Shown here: piece after piece, positions 49,511 through 58,723 of the stretch
Layout: every line of letters starts with the position of its first letter
Position numbering within the stretch: position 1 is the stretch's first letter
Source: Nitratireductor sp. B36
Lineage (GTDB): Bacteria > Pseudomonadota > Alphaproteobacteria > Rhizobiales > Rhizobiaceae
Assembly: GCF_020833685.1 (NCBI RefSeq)
Contig: NZ_JACKZY010000003.1
Location: forward strand, 324,997-388,996
DNA length: 64,000 nt
Direction: 5' to 3'
Position numbers and translations under genes: made by a program
The notes under the pieces: model-generated
What the model was told of the DNA's origin: nothing
Database searches by the model: none
Seen by the model: the letters and a program-made list of their open reading frames with translations, nothing else

Positions 49511-50404
49511 ATGGTGGACAGGTTTGCGCGGCGCTTTTTGCCGTCCTTCTCGGTTCTGCGCAGCTTCGCATCCGCCGCGCGGCATCAGAGCTTTACCCTG
49601 GCTGCGGAGGAACTCAATCTGACGCAGAGCGCCGTCAGTCGCCATATTCGCGACATGGAAACGGCGCTCGGGTTCAGTCTGTTTCGGCGCGTGGGGCGGC
49701 GTGTGGTTCTGACGCCAGCCGGCAAAAATCTCGCCGATGCACTGGAAGACGATCTCAGCCGCATTACCCAGACCCTGCATCGAGCCATTGCAGCCGGGAT
49801 GTCGGGGGCCACACTCAATGTGGCGAGCCTCCCGACCTTCGCCAGCCGTTGGCTCATTCCGCGATTGCCGGGATTTGAAAAGGCGCATCCGGGAATTGGG
49901 ATCAATCTGACCGCACGCATTAATCCCTTCGACCTGGCTCACGAACGTTTCGACGTCGCCATTCATTTCGGGCGTGATAACTGGCCGGATGCGCAGCTCA
50001 CCAAATTCTGCGATGAGGAGATGATTGCAGTAGCATCGCCGCAATTCATGGAGACAAACGGAGTCCATGGCCCGGCAGATCTTCTCAATGCGCCGCTTCT
50101 TCATCTCCAGAGCCGACCCGGTGCCTGGGGAGACTGGATGCACGAGGCGGGGCTACAAGACGTCCCGGCGCTTCCCGGCAAGCAGTTTGATCAGTTCACC
50201 ATGGTCATCGCCGGGGCTGCGGCAGGGCTTGGGGCTGGTCTGGTGCCAGCCTACCTGATTGAAGAGGAGCTGCGCTCCGGCGTGCTGGTTCAGGTGGGGG
50301 ATACCGCTCTCAAGACGCAGAACAGCTACTTCATCGTGCGGCCGTTGGGTGTAGAGAACCCCTCGGCGGATGCCTTCGTTTCATGGATCCTCGCCCAGGT
50401 TTAG
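49511..50404 (+). CDS. LysR-family transcriptional regulator (GcvA-like)
   Basis: The ATG at 49511 gives 297 residues. The winged helix begins FLPSFSVLRSFASAARHQSF, with the recognition part LNLTQSAVSRHIRDMETALGFSLFRRVGRRVVLTPAG. The effector domain starts TLNVASLPTFASRWLIPRLPGF and has NPFDLAHERFDVAIHFG, which resembles the GcvA subgroup. It precedes the aldehyde dehydrogenase gene by 184 bp on the same strand and may regulate it. The intervening region was inspected without finding a clear operator. Confidence 0.88.
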   Translation: MVDRFARRFLPSFSVLRSFASAARHQSFTLAAEELNLTQSAVSRHIRDMETALGFSLFRRVGRRVVLTPAGKNLADALEDDLSRITQTLHRAIAAGMSGATLNVASLPTFASRWLIPRLPGFEKAHPGIGINLTARINPFDLAHERFDVAIHFGRDNWPDAQLTKFCDEEMIAVASPQFMETNGVHGPADLLNAPLLHLQSRPGAWGDWMHEAGLQDVPALPGKQFDQFTMVIAGAAAGLGAGLVPAYLIEEELRSGVLVQVGDTALKTQNSYFIVRPLGVENPSADAFVSWILAQV

Positions 50405-50588
50405 CGGCACGGTCCTGTGTCGTTTTGCGCCCGTTCTGGCTGTTTTGCATGACCCTACATCATGAATACAGTCCGTTTTTCCATTTCCATTCCTGAGCGG
50501 CCCTCCCTACATTCCCGGCAGGGGCCGGTCAGGCCGCGCGGCAATCATCCGCGTCTCGAGAAAAGCTTACCCAGGGAGCGAAGCACCC

Positions 50589-52103
50589 ATGAACGTCAAG
50601 AATGAAACACGCGAGCTTTTGAAGCGCCTCGGCGTTGACGAGAAGGCTTTTACCGGTGGCGACCTGTCGGTGCGCACGCCGGTCACCGGCGAGGAAATCG
50701 CTGCGGTCTCCTCCATCTCCTCAGACCAGACCGGAGCTGCCATCGAGCGTGCGCATGAGGCCTTCAAGGCATGGCGCAATGTGCCGGCACCGCGCCGCGG
50801 CGAGTTGGTGCGGCTTCTGGGCGAGGAACTGCGCGCGTCAAAGGATGATCTTGGGCGCCTGGTTTCCATCGAGGTCGGCAAAATCCGCTCGGAGGGCCTC
50901 GGCGAGGTCCAGGAAATGATCGACATTTGCGACTTTGCCGTTGGCTTGTCGCGGCAGCTCTATGGATTGACCATTGCTACCGAGCGCCCGGGACACCGGA
51001 TGATGGAAACCTGGCATCCCTTGGGTGTGGTCGGGGTCATCTCCGCTTTCAATTTCCCGGTGGCTGTGTGGTCGTGGAACGCGGCTCTCGCCTTCGTCTG
51101 TGGCGATAGCGTCGTGTGGAAGCCCTCCGAAAAGACGCCGCTGACAGCGCTCGCCTGCGAGGCGATCTTCAAGCGTGCGCTCAAGCGCTTTGGCGATGAC
51201 GCGCCTGCGGATCTTCTCACCGTCCTCATTGGTGATCGCGCCGTGGGCGAAGCCATGGTTGATCATCCGAAGGTGCCGCTGGTCTCGGCCACCGGGTCCA
51301 CGCGGATGGGCCGCGAAGTGGGGCCGCGCCTGGCAAAGCGGTTTGCCCGGGCGGTGCTGGAACTTGGCGGCAACAATGCCGGCATTGTCTGCCCTTCAGC
51401 CGATCTCGATATGGCGCTGCGCGCCATCGCCTTTGGCGCCATGGGCACGGCAGGTCAACGCTGCACGACGCTGCGCCGGCTCTTTGTGCACGAATCGGTC
51501 TATGACGCATTGCTGCCGCGTCTGCGCAAGGCGTATGAATCGGTGTCCGTCGGCAGCCCGCTCACGACGGATGCCTTGGTGGGTCCCCTGATCGACAAGA
51601 GTGCATTCGACAACATGCAGAAGGCGCTTGAAGAGGCGAAGAAGCTTGGCGGCAAAGTGGTGGGTGGCACGCGCTTCGACAGCGGGGATGCAGATGCCTA
51701 TTACGCGCACCCGGCTCTGGTCGAAATGCCGGAGCAGGCGGGTGTTGTTCTCGAAGAGACCTTTGCACCGATCCTCTATGTGATGAAATACAGCGATTTT
51801 GACGAGGCGCTTGAACTTCACAACGCTGTGGGTGCAGGACTTTCTTCCTGTGTGTTCACCACCGATATGCGTGAGGCGGAGGAATTCCTCAGCGCCCGTG
51901 GGTCCGATTGCGGCATTGCCAATGTGAACATTGGCACCTCCGGTGCCGAGATCGGCGGTGCGTTCGGTGGTGAAAAGGAAACGGGCGGTGGCCGCGAATC
52001 GGGGTCCGACGCATGGAAGGCTTATATGCGCCGTGCGACGAACACGGTGAATTACTCGAAGGAGCTGCCGCTCGCACAGGGCGTCTCCTTCGATATCGAG
52101 TAG
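50589..52103 (+). CDS. amaB: Aldehyde dehydrogenase, alpha-aminoadipate-semialdehyde/piperideine-6-carboxylate type
   Basis: The 504-residue NAD-dependent dehydrogenase resembles antiquitin/AmaB enzymes of lysine catabolism. Clear blocks are WHPLGVVGVISAFNFPVAVWSWNAALA near residue 139, VLELGGNNAGIV with the general-base Glu near residue 259, and FGAMGTAGQRCTTLRRL with the catalytic Cys near residue 293. NNAGIV and GQRCTT are characteristic of this subgroup. The C-terminal GGAFGGEKETGGGRESGSDAWKAYMRR is also typical. It would oxidise L-2-aminoadipate 6-semialdehyde to 2-aminoadipate. A strong terminator follows. Confidence 0.85.
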   Translation: MNVKNETRELLKRLGVDEKAFTGGDLSVRTPVTGEEIAAVSSISSDQTGAAIERAHEAFKAWRNVPAPRRGELVRLLGEELRASKDDLGRLVSIEVGKIRSEGLGEVQEMIDICDFAVGLSRQLYGLTIATERPGHRMMETWHPLGVVGVISAFNFPVAVWSWNAALAFVCGDSVVWKPSEKTPLTALACEAIFKRALKRFGDDAPADLLTVLIGDRAVGEAMVDHPKVPLVSATGSTRMGREVGPRLAKRFARAVLELGGNNAGIVCPSADLDMALRAIAFGAMGTAGQRCTTLRRLFVHESVYDALLPRLRKAYESVSVGSPLTTDALVGPLIDKSAFDNMQKALEEAKKLGGKVVGGTRFDSGDADAYYAHPALVEMPEQAGVVLEETFAPILYVMKYSDFDEALELHNAVGAGLSSCVFTTDMREAEEFLSARGSDCGIANVNIGTSGAEIGGAFGGEKETGGGRESGSDAWKAYMRRATNTVNYSKELPLAQGVSFDIE

Positions 52104-52122
52104 ATATGCAGGCTGCAATCGC

Positions 52123-52150
52123 AAAAGGGCGGCTTCGGGCCGCCCTTTTT
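52123..52150 (+). terminator. Intrinsic terminator after the aldehyde dehydrogenase gene
   Basis: A perfect 11-bp stem AAAAGGGCGGC / GCCGCCCTTTT with a TTCGG loop and a run of five T. It lies about 20 bp after the stop and would work in both directions for the convergent SDR gene. Confidence 0.9.
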
Positions 52151-52194
52151 CGTGTTTGGAGCATGTCATGCCGCATACGCTTCCAGACCCGCTC

Positions 52195-52944
52195 TCAGGC
52201 AACAAGAGCCAACGCATCCGCGCCGGCTGGCTGCACTATCGGGCAGTCGGGTTCGGTGACAGCCCGCCAGATCGCAGCCACGACATCCGCTGGTTCTGTG
52301 ACCGGCTCTTCCGCTGCTGCATTCATCGCGTCGAAGACCTGCTTTGCGATGGGCTGATAGGCATCAGGAGTGCTTCCTGAGGCGCTCATCCGGGTCCTCG
52401 CATTCGCTCCGAAACGCGTTGTCGGTGCGCGGCCGGGCAGAACCAGCCGGGCACGAATGCCGAGTGGTGCGACTTCCAGTGCAAGACATTCGGTAAAGGC
52501 GTTCACGGCCGCCTTGCTTGCCGTGTAAACCGGAAGAAGCGGCAGTGCCTTGAGGGTCGTGCTGGAGGAAACATTCACGATCACCCCCGCTTTGCGCTGG
52601 CGCAGCTGCGGCAGCACTGCGCGGGTCATCTCCATTGTTCCAAACGTGTTGGTGTCGAATATCTCCCGGATCATTTCTTCAGGGGTGCCTTCCAGAGGGC
52701 CCATCCATCCGATCCCCGCATTGTTGACGAGCGCATCGATTGGGCCTGCGTCTTCAACGGCGCGACGGATCGAGACAGGATCTGTCACGTCCAGCGGCAG
52801 GATGCGGAGCCGTTCAGAGGCGGGGAGCGCACCATGCTCCGGTTTCCGCATTGTGGCGACAACAGACCATCCCTGCGCGATGAAATGGTGCGCGGTCTCC
52901 CGTCCGAATCCGGAAGAACATCCGGTGATCATCACAGTCTTCAT
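52195..52944 (-). CDS. Short-chain dehydrogenase/reductase
   Basis: The ATG at 52944 gives 249 residues and starts directly with the nucleotide motif VMITGCSSGFGRETAHHF. NNAGIGWMG lies near residue 80 and the catalytic Ser with YTASKAAVNAF near residue 150. The GCSSGFG motif and size suit the classical SDR subgroup that acts on steroids, retinoids or small ketones. An upstream in-frame extension exists but would overlap the divergent AraC gene. It lies 91 bp from that regulator, which probably controls it. Confidence 0.85.
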   Translation of the reverse strand: MKTVMITGCSSGFGRETAHHFIAQGWSVVATMRKPEHGALPASERLRILPLDVTDPVSIRRAVEDAGPIDALVNNAGIGWMGPLEGTPEEMIREIFDTNTFGTMEMTRAVLPQLRQRKAGVIVNVSSSTTLKALPLLPVYTASKAAVNAFTECLALEVAPLGIRARLVLPGRAPTTRFGANARTRMSASGSTPDAYQPIAKQVFDAMNAAAEEPVTEPADVVAAIWRAVTEPDCPIVQPAGADALALVA

Positions 52945-53035
52945 CTTGGCTTCTCCTGTTGGGGCCTTCTGATATCGACCGTGCGGATCGTATTTTCTAT
53001 AATCAATAATCCTTATTTCTTTATCGGAAGTCCAA

Positions 53036-53965
53036 ATGTCCGATCCGCTCTCACAAGCGATTTCCCTTCTTCGGCCCCGTGCGCCGTTTTCCAAGCTGGT
53101 GCAAGCCTCCGGTGCCTGGCGGGTCCGGCGTGAGGAATTGGACAAGGCTTATTATTGCCTCATGCTGGACGGGCAGGCGCGCCTTGAAGTGGACGGAAAA
53201 CCGCCGGTGGAACTTCGCCGCGGCGATTTCGTCCTGGTGCCGGCAGCGCCCGGGTTTTTCATGTCCAGCATTCAGCCCATACTCCCGGTCGGGCGGGAAA
53301 GCAGCCCGCGGATTGGACCGGACGGAATGGCGAGAATCGGTCCGGAGGAGGCCCCTGTCGATGTTCAGGCGCTTGTCGGTTACTGCAGTTTTGATGCCCC
53401 TGATGCCGAGTTGCTGGTATCGCTGCTGCCCGACATCGCAGTGGTGCGCGGTGAAGCACGTCTGGGCGAGCTGGCGCGGCTGGTGAGGGATGAGGCACGT
53501 GCGGAGCGTCCGGCCAAAGATGTTGTTCTCGAGCATCTGCTCCAGGTGCTGCTCATTGAAGCGCTGCGTTCGGCAACGGATGCGGGAGATATGCCAGGGC
53601 TGTTGAGGGGGCTCGGCGACGAGCGGTTGGCTGGACCCTTGCGCGCGATACACGCAGAGCCTGCCCGCGCATGGTCCGTGGCAGAACTCGCTCGGAGGGC
53701 GGGCCTGTCTCGTTCCAGCTTTTTCACGCGGTTCAACCGGGTGGTGGGAATGCCGCCGATGGAGTACCTGCAAAGGTGGAGAATGACGCTTGCCAGGAGC
53801 ATGCTGAATTCGAAAGCGAACAGCATTGCGGAGACTGCGATAAAGGTCGGCTACGGTTCGACCAGCGCATTCAGTACGGCTTTCTCCCGATATGCTGGCG
53901 TTTCACCGGCCAGGTATATCCGCGAGAAAGGCGGCAAGGAAAACCAAGCCTTTCTGCAAACGTAA
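53036..53965 (+). CDS. AraC-family regulator with N-terminal cupin domain
   Basis: A 309-residue regulator. Residues 1-190 form a cupin-type effector domain (DGQARLEVDGKPPVELRRGDFVLVPAAPGFFM near residues 45-75). The C-terminal two helix-turn-helix AraC domain has WSVAELARRAGLSRSSFFTRFNRVVGMPPMEYLQRWRM and GYGSTSAFSTAFSRYAGVSPARY. It diverges from the SDR gene; AraC/Cupin regulators commonly activate such a neighbour when an aldehyde or ketone is present. Confidence 0.9.
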   Translation: MSDPLSQAISLLRPRAPFSKLVQASGAWRVRREELDKAYYCLMLDGQARLEVDGKPPVELRRGDFVLVPAAPGFFMSSIQPILPVGRESSPRIGPDGMARIGPEEAPVDVQALVGYCSFDAPDAELLVSLLPDIAVVRGEARLGELARLVRDEARAERPAKDVVLEHLLQVLLIEALRSATDAGDMPGLLRGLGDERLAGPLRAIHAEPARAWSVAELARRAGLSRSSFFTRFNRVVGMPPMEYLQRWRMTLARSMLNSKANSIAETAIKVGYGSTSAFSTAFSRYAGVSPARYIREKGGKENQAFLQT

Positions 53966-54033
53966 AACTCTGCCCCGGAGCGATTGGAGCGGAGTGCCGG
54001 GCGCCATCAGGTCAGCGCCCGATCAGCCCTGCA

Positions 54034-54297
54034 TTACTCCATGCCGAGCGCGGCCTTGTAGAGGTCGATCATGGCTTCCTCTTCCTGACGCTCAGCCTGG
54101 TCCTTCTTGCGCAGCCGCACGATGGTACGCACAGCCTTGGTGTCGAAGCCGTTGGCTTTCATTTCGGCGTAGACTTCCTTGATGTCCTCCGAAATGGTCT
54201 TCTTGTCTTCCTCAAGTCTTTCCACGCGCTCTATAAAGGCGCGAAGCTGGCCAGCGGCCACGGTGTCGGCAGTCTCGGTCGTAATGTCGTCGGCCAT
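54034..54297 (-). CDS. GapR-like nucleoid-associated protein (DUF2312)
   Basis: An 87-residue protein of the DUF2312 family: [21 protein letters not shown] then [29 protein letters not shown]. In Caulobacter the family member GapR is a small coiled-coil protein that binds AT-rich, overtwisted DNA ahead of replication and transcription forks. The conserved coiled coil and basic patch are visible. It is a widespread alphaproteobacterial housekeeping gene. Confidence 0.9.
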   Translation of the reverse strand: MADDITTETADTVAAGQLRAFIERVERLEEDKKTISEDIKEVYAEMKANGFDTKAVRTIVRLRKKDQAERQEEEAMIDLYKAALGME

Positions 54298-54433
54298 GCA
54301 AAACTCCGGTCGATTGTTTTGAAAGCCCGCGAGTCGGGCGTTGAGGCGTGGCAGGTTCGATGCCCCAGAGAGCCCCGTCGGTCAAGGGATTTGCTGCTTT
54401 CAGCGAAACCCCTGCTGCCAGAACAATGACTGG

Positions 54434-54742
54434 TCAGTGCTCTTTCGGCCGGTTGGCCACGAAAGCCGCTTTCTGGGCCTCGTTTGCCTCGGTCTGGTAT
54501 CTCGCGCGCCATTCCTCATAGGGCATGCCGTAGATGATCTCACGCGACTCCTCCTTGGAAAGCGCGATCCCTTCAGCCTCGGCGGCGTCCTTGTACCAGT
54601 TGGACAAGCAATTGCGGCAAAAGCCAGCCAAATTCATCATGTCGATGTTCTGGACATCGGTCCGGATGCGCAGGTGATCGACCAGGCGGCGAAACGCAGC
54701 AGCTTCGAGGTCGCGTCTCTTTTCTTCACTCAGCGTTGTCAT
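54434..54742 (-). CDS. DUF1244 family protein
   Basis: The ATG at 54742, 6 bases after GAGGA, gives 102 residues; a GTG at 54754 overlapping the upstream stop is a weaker alternative. The family signature is AAAFRRLVDHLRIRTDVQNIDMMNLAGFCRNCLSNWY, with the conserved Cys-x-x-Cys, followed by YEEWRARYQTEA. Its function is not known. It follows the formylglutamate amidohydrolase-like gene closely and is probably co-transcribed. Confidence 0.88.
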   Translation of the reverse strand: MTTLSEEKRRDLEAAAFRRLVDHLRIRTDVQNIDMMNLAGFCRNCLSNWYKDAAEAEGIALSKEESREIIYGMPYEEWRARYQTEANEAQKAAFVANRPKEH

Positions 54743-54750
54743 GGCATTCC

Positions 54751-55551
54751 TCACATATGATCTGTTCGGGACCCAAAGTGCATCACTTTATGGATATCGG
54801 GCCGTGTATTGATGGCTTCAACCATGGGGGCCAGCGTTTCCGACCAGGCGATGGCGCCGTCCTGGCCGGCAATTAAATCCTGGCGAAGCTCAATCAGCGC
54901 ATAGGGAAAACCCTTCATCGTGGCGTGTTGATGCATGGTGTCGCCGGGATAGGCGCCATCATAGGGTTCATTGTCCCCCACCGTGAGATTGCCATCGGCA
55001 CGCAGCATTTCGATCAGAGGGCCGGCAGCCCGGCTGTCGATGTCCCACAGCACACCCACCTCCCAGGGTCGTTTGCGGCCCAGAAGAGACGGCGTGAAGG
55101 AGTGGATGGCGATTATCAATGGCGCGCCTCCGATGGCTTCTCCCACTCCCCGCACCGCCTCATCCACTGCATGGTGGAAGGGGCGATAAAAGTGGTCTAT
55201 CCGCTTTTGCCGTTCTTCTGGGGGCAGAGGGTAGTTTCCGGGAATGATCGTTCCGTCGTAGAGTTGCCTGATCAGGGTCGGGTCATTGATGCCGCGATTT
55301 GGATCGATGAGCAATCTTGAGAAACCGCCCAGGACCGCCGGCACCCCCAGCCTTGCTGAGAGGGTGCGGGTGACCATCTCCACGCCAATGTCGTAGGCGA
55401 TGTGACGCTCAAACTCTGACGTCGGCAGGCCCAGCGCTCCGTATGTTTCTGGCAGCGCTCGCTTCGCGTGGTCGGCCACCAGGACGATGCCCCTGGCAGG
55501 ATCACCGGGAATCAATTCGAACGGTGATGTGAAGGTCAGGGCATTCATCAA
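54751..55551 (-). CDS. N-formylglutamate amidohydrolase family protein
   Basis: A 266-residue hydrolase. Recognisable segments are VLVADHAKRALPETYGALG near residue 25 and RHIAYDIG near residue 50, then LLIDPNRG, YRPFHHAVDEA near residue 120 and IAIHSFTPSL near residue 147 with metal-binding His. The family includes HutG-type deformylases, but many members act on unknown amides. There is no histidine-utilisation gene nearby, so a general or repair role is likely. Confidence 0.87.
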   Translation of the reverse strand: MMNALTFTSPFELIPGDPARGIVLVADHAKRALPETYGALGLPTSEFERHIAYDIGVEMVTRTLSARLGVPAVLGGFSRLLIDPNRGINDPTLIRQLYDGTIIPGNYPLPPEERQKRIDHFYRPFHHAVDEAVRGVGEAIGGAPLIIAIHSFTPSLLGRKRPWEVGVLWDIDSRAAGPLIEMLRADGNLTVGDNEPYDGAYPGDTMHQHATMKGFPYALIELRQDLIAGQDGAIAWSETLAPMVEAINTRPDIHKVMHFGSRTDHM

Positions 55552-55711
55552 ACAGGTTCCGGGAAAATTGGTGCGGTCATAAATGTGCGCCTATCACAGC
55601 GTAATCTCGTCCTTTCATGATGCGCGTTGTTCTGCAAGGCTATGATGGAAAACACGCATTGGCAGGCAATGGCGCGTTGACAGGCGCCCGGACATTGCCG
55701 AAAAGGAAAAT

Positions 55712-56224
55712 ATGCTCAGGTCGAATTCAAGGTTCTCAAAAATGCTTCGACGGGCGCCGCACGCAAAAAGCCGATGGGCATTTCTGCTCGCTGCAGCGAC
55801 CGGATTGGGGGGCGTTGTCTTTGCGCCCACACCGGCTTTCGCAGATTTTCGTGTCTGTAACTCCACACAGAATCTTGTTGGTGTTGCCATTGGCTACCGC
55901 ACGGCGTCAGGCTGGGTGAGCGAGGGTTGGTGGCGGATCGAGAAATCAAGCTGCAAGACCCTGATCGAAGGGCCGCTGGAATCACGCTATTACTATCTCT
56001 ACGCGGAGGACGCTGCCAGCGGTGGCCGATGGGAGGGTAAAGTGCAGATGTGTGTTGCGCTGACCGAGTTCAAGATTGCCGGTACCAACGATTGTTTTGC
56101 GCGGGGCTTCCAGCGTGCCGGCTTCCAGGAATATGACACGCGCGAGCAGGAAAACTGGATGGTGGATTTGACCGACGGGCCGACCGACAACAGCACGCTG
56201 ACGAATTCGGATGCCTCCCAATGA
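55712..56224 (+). CDS. DUF1036 family secreted protein
   Basis: The ATG at 55712 follows AAGGAAAAT. The 170-residue product has a basic start and hydrophobic signal region ending near FAPTPAFA. The mature domain FRVCNSTQNLVGVAIGYRTASGWVSEGWWRIEKSSCKTL is the DUF1036 hallmark, with paired cysteines. Function is unknown. It overlaps the pyruvate kinase gene by 4 bp, an arrangement common in Rhizobiales. Confidence 0.88.
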   Translation: MLRSNSRFSKMLRRAPHAKSRWAFLLAAATGLGGVVFAPTPAFADFRVCNSTQNLVGVAIGYRTASGWVSEGWWRIEKSSCKTLIEGPLESRYYYLYAEDAASGGRWEGKVQMCVALTEFKIAGTNDCFARGFQRAGFQEYDTREQENWMVDLTDGPTDNSTLTNSDASQ

Positions 56225-57657
56225 GGCGCAATCGCAAGGTCAAGATTCTCGCCACGCTCGGGCCAGCTTCTTCAGAAGAAGAGAGCATCCAGCGCCTCTT
56301 TGAGGCCGGTGCCGATGTGTTCCGCATCAATATGAGCCATGCCAGCCACGATCTGATGCGCACGCTTGTCGGGCGCATCCGGGCAGTGGAGAAGAAGGTT
56401 GGCCATCCCATTGGCATTCTGGCCGATCTGCAGGGCCCCAAGCTCCGTGTGGGCACCTTTGCCGAAAAAAGCGTCGAGCTTTCCCTCGGTCAGACCTTCA
56501 CGCTCGATGACAATCCCGAGCCGGGCAATGACAAGCGGGTTCATTTGCCGCATCCCGAAATCCTGAAATCGGTGGAGCCGGGACATCGCCTGCTCATTGA
56601 TGATGGGCGGTTGCAGCTCAAGGCGGTCAAGAATGATGGCAAGGCGATTACCTGTGAGGTGGTGGCCGGCAACAAGATTTCCGACCGCAAGGGCGTGAGC
56701 CTGCCGGACACGGATCTTCCCATGGGGGCCCTGACCGACAAGGACCGCAAGGATCTCGATGCGGTGCTGTCTTCGGATGTGGACTGGATTGCGCTTTCCT
56801 TCATTCAGCGACCCGAAGACCTGGCGGAAGTGCGGAAGGTGGCGCGCGGTCGAGCCGCGCTTCTTGCCAAGATCGAGAAGCCGCAGGCAGTGAAGCGCTT
56901 GGCCGAGATTATCGAGCTGTCCGACGCGCTGATGGTGGCGCGCGGCGATCTTGGCGTGGAAATGCCGCTCGAGGCCGTCCCGGGCATCCAGAAGCAGATC
57001 ACCCGTGCCTGCCGGCGTGCGGGTAAGCCGGTTGTAGTCGCCACGCAGATGCTGGAATCCATGATTTCCGCGCCTGTGCCGACCCGTGCGGAAGTGTCTG
57101 ACGTAGCGACCGCCGTTTTCGAGGGGGCTGACGCGGTTATGCTGTCGGCGGAATCCGCAGCCGGGGACTACCCGGTCGAGGCGGTTGCGACAATGAACTC
57201 GATCGCGACCAAAGTGGAACAGGATCCCACTTATCCGACCATCATCTATGGCCAGCGGACCGAGCCGGAGCCCACCGGCGCTGATGCGATTTCCATGGCA
57301 GCACGGCAAATCGCAGAAACACTGAATCTCTCGGCGATCATTTCCTATACTTCGTCGGGCACCACGGGGCTGCGTGCAGCCCGGGAGCGACCGCAGGTGC
57401 CGATCATTGCGCTATCGCCGGTGGTCGAGACTGCGCGGCGCCTGTCGCTTGTCTGGGGCACACATTGTGTTGTTACGGAGGACGCGGCCGATCTGGATGA
57501 TATGGTCAATCGCGCCTGCCGCATCGCCTATGAAGAGGGCTTTGCCAAGCCGGGCAACCGCGTGATTGTTACAGCCGGTGTGCCACTCGGCACGCCCGGT
57601 GCGACCAATATGCTACGGATTGCCTATATTGGCTCCGACGGCCTCGGCGGTATCTGA
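56221..57657 (+). CDS. pyk: Pyruvate kinase
   Basis: A 478-residue pyruvate kinase of normal length. It opens RNRKVKILATLGPASS and has FRINMSHASH near residue 38. The active-site Lys region is AKIEKPQAVKRL near residue 217, followed by ARGDLGVEMPLE and the substrate loop TQMLESMI near residue 275. The C-terminal domain shows ISYTSSGTTGLRAARERP. It converts PEP and ADP to pyruvate and ATP in glycolysis. It is coupled to the upstream DUF1036 gene by a 4-bp overlap. Confidence 0.97.
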   Translation: MRRNRKVKILATLGPASSEEESIQRLFEAGADVFRINMSHASHDLMRTLVGRIRAVEKKVGHPIGILADLQGPKLRVGTFAEKSVELSLGQTFTLDDNPEPGNDKRVHLPHPEILKSVEPGHRLLIDDGRLQLKAVKNDGKAITCEVVAGNKISDRKGVSLPDTDLPMGALTDKDRKDLDAVLSSDVDWIALSFIQRPEDLAEVRKVARGRAALLAKIEKPQAVKRLAEIIELSDALMVARGDLGVEMPLEAVPGIQKQITRACRRAGKPVVVATQMLESMISAPVPTRAEVSDVATAVFEGADAVMLSAESAAGDYPVEAVATMNSIATKVEQDPTYPTIIYGQRTEPEPTGADAISMAARQIAETLNLSAIISYTSSGTTGLRAARERPQVPIIALSPVVETARRLSLVWGTHCVVTEDAADLDDMVNRACRIAYEEGFAKPGNRVIVTAGVPLGTPGATNMLRIAYIGSDGLGGI

Positions 57658-57682
57658 TACGGCCTCGAGAAGGTTGCTACGA

Positions 57683-57702
57683 CCGGCGGGCGACTCCGCC
57701 GG
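57683..57702. other. Hairpin downstream of pyk
   Basis: Perfect arms CCGGCGG and CCGCCGG with a 6-base loop, 26 bp after the pyk stop, in the gap shared with the convergent TPR gene. No T tract is present, so it may stabilise transcript ends and is not a classical terminator. Confidence 0.4.
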
Positions 57703-57737
57703 CGTTCAGAGACGAGACAGTTTCCCCGGACGTTTGA

Positions 57738-58331
57738 TCAGATGCCCTGACCGGCCAGTTTGTCGGATATCTCAGCGACAGCGCTCTGTGCGCTGCGGAG
57801 CATCGGATAGATGTTCAATACCTGCTCATAGGCGGTCAACGCCTGCTCCTGCCGACCTGTGGCCTGTAGAATGCGGGCCATCCCGGCAAGCGCGCCGAAA
57901 TGGCGTGGCTCGAGTTCGAGCGTGTGTGATATGTCTGCCATCGAGCGGGCATAGTCGTTCATCATGAAATGAACCGTGGCCCGACGATTCCATCCCTCGG
58001 CATAGTCGGGGAACAGCATGACCACCTGATCGAGAAAATCGAGCGCTACGGAAAACTTTTCAGCCTTGATCGCATCGTTGGCCCAGCCGATGAGCAGATT
58101 CGCGGTATCGCTGCCCGAATTGGCCCAGGTTTCCCCAATGCGCAGCGCAATGCGGCGCGCAGCGCGTTCGTTGGTTTCTTTCTTGAGGTCAAGGAAAAGC
58201 GCATCAAGGCGCGCCTGCCGGTCGGACACCAGGGATTCGATGCCGGAAACGGGCTTGCTCTCTTCCGCTGCCTGCGCCAATGGCAGGCCCATGAGAGCAG
58301 CAGCAAAGAATGCGATCATGAATCGAACCAT
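57738..58331 (-). CDS. Secreted TPR-repeat protein
   Basis: A 197-residue protein with a signal peptide (MVRFMIAFFAAALMGLPLAQA). At least three tetratricopeptide units follow from about residue 85 to 180, with typical spacing in AEKFSVALDFLDQVVMLFPDYAEGWNRRATV, then LEPRHFGALAGMARILQATGRQEQALTAYEQVLNIYP. TPR proteins scaffold protein complexes; the partner is unknown. It is a conserved neighbour of pyk in related genomes as far as I recall, which was not checked. Confidence 0.85.
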   Translation of the reverse strand: MVRFMIAFFAAALMGLPLAQAAEESKPVSGIESLVSDRQARLDALFLDLKKETNERAARRIALRIGETWANSGSDTANLLIGWANDAIKAEKFSVALDFLDQVVMLFPDYAEGWNRRATVHFMMNDYARSMADISHTLELEPRHFGALAGMARILQATGRQEQALTAYEQVLNIYPMLRSAQSAVAEISDKLAGQGI

Positions 58332-58401
58332 GCCGCAATCATAGGCGCGGCATGGTTAAAGAGAAACTGAAATTCGCGTGAAGACCGCCAGAATCGGCGG
58401 A

Positions 58402-58527
58402 TCAGCCCTGCCGTGCCTTGAAGCGCGGGTTGGACTTGTTGATGATGTAGATGCGGCCCTTGCGACGGACCATGCGGTTTTCCCGGTGACGGGTCTTCAG
58501 CGCCTTGAGCGAGTTTTTGATCTTCAT
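58402..58527 (-). CDS. rpmJ: 50S ribosomal protein L36
   Basis: The ATG at 58527 gives 41 residues, [20 protein letters not shown] at the start and NPRFKARQG at the end, the standard alphaproteobacterial form. It lacks the zinc-binding cysteines of the C+ type, so it is the zinc-independent variant. Longer frames upstream are not conserved. It belongs to the large ribosomal subunit. Confidence 0.95.
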   Translation of the reverse strand: MKIKNSLKALKTRHRENRMVRRKGRIYIINKSNPRFKARQG

Positions 58528-58723
58528 CGTTCTTGTCCGTGGTTGGCCTTGCGGCCCGAAATGAGAAGGCGCGCATCCATGGCGCGCCACAAGTCGATGG
58601 GCTCATAGACGAGGATGCTTGTCCGTGTCAACCTTTCGGCGGGTCGCGATGGGACGAATCATTGGATTCAGGCGGCTGAAAATGTCGAACCTGCAGCGAT
58701 GATGCAGATCAGAGGAGCTTGAT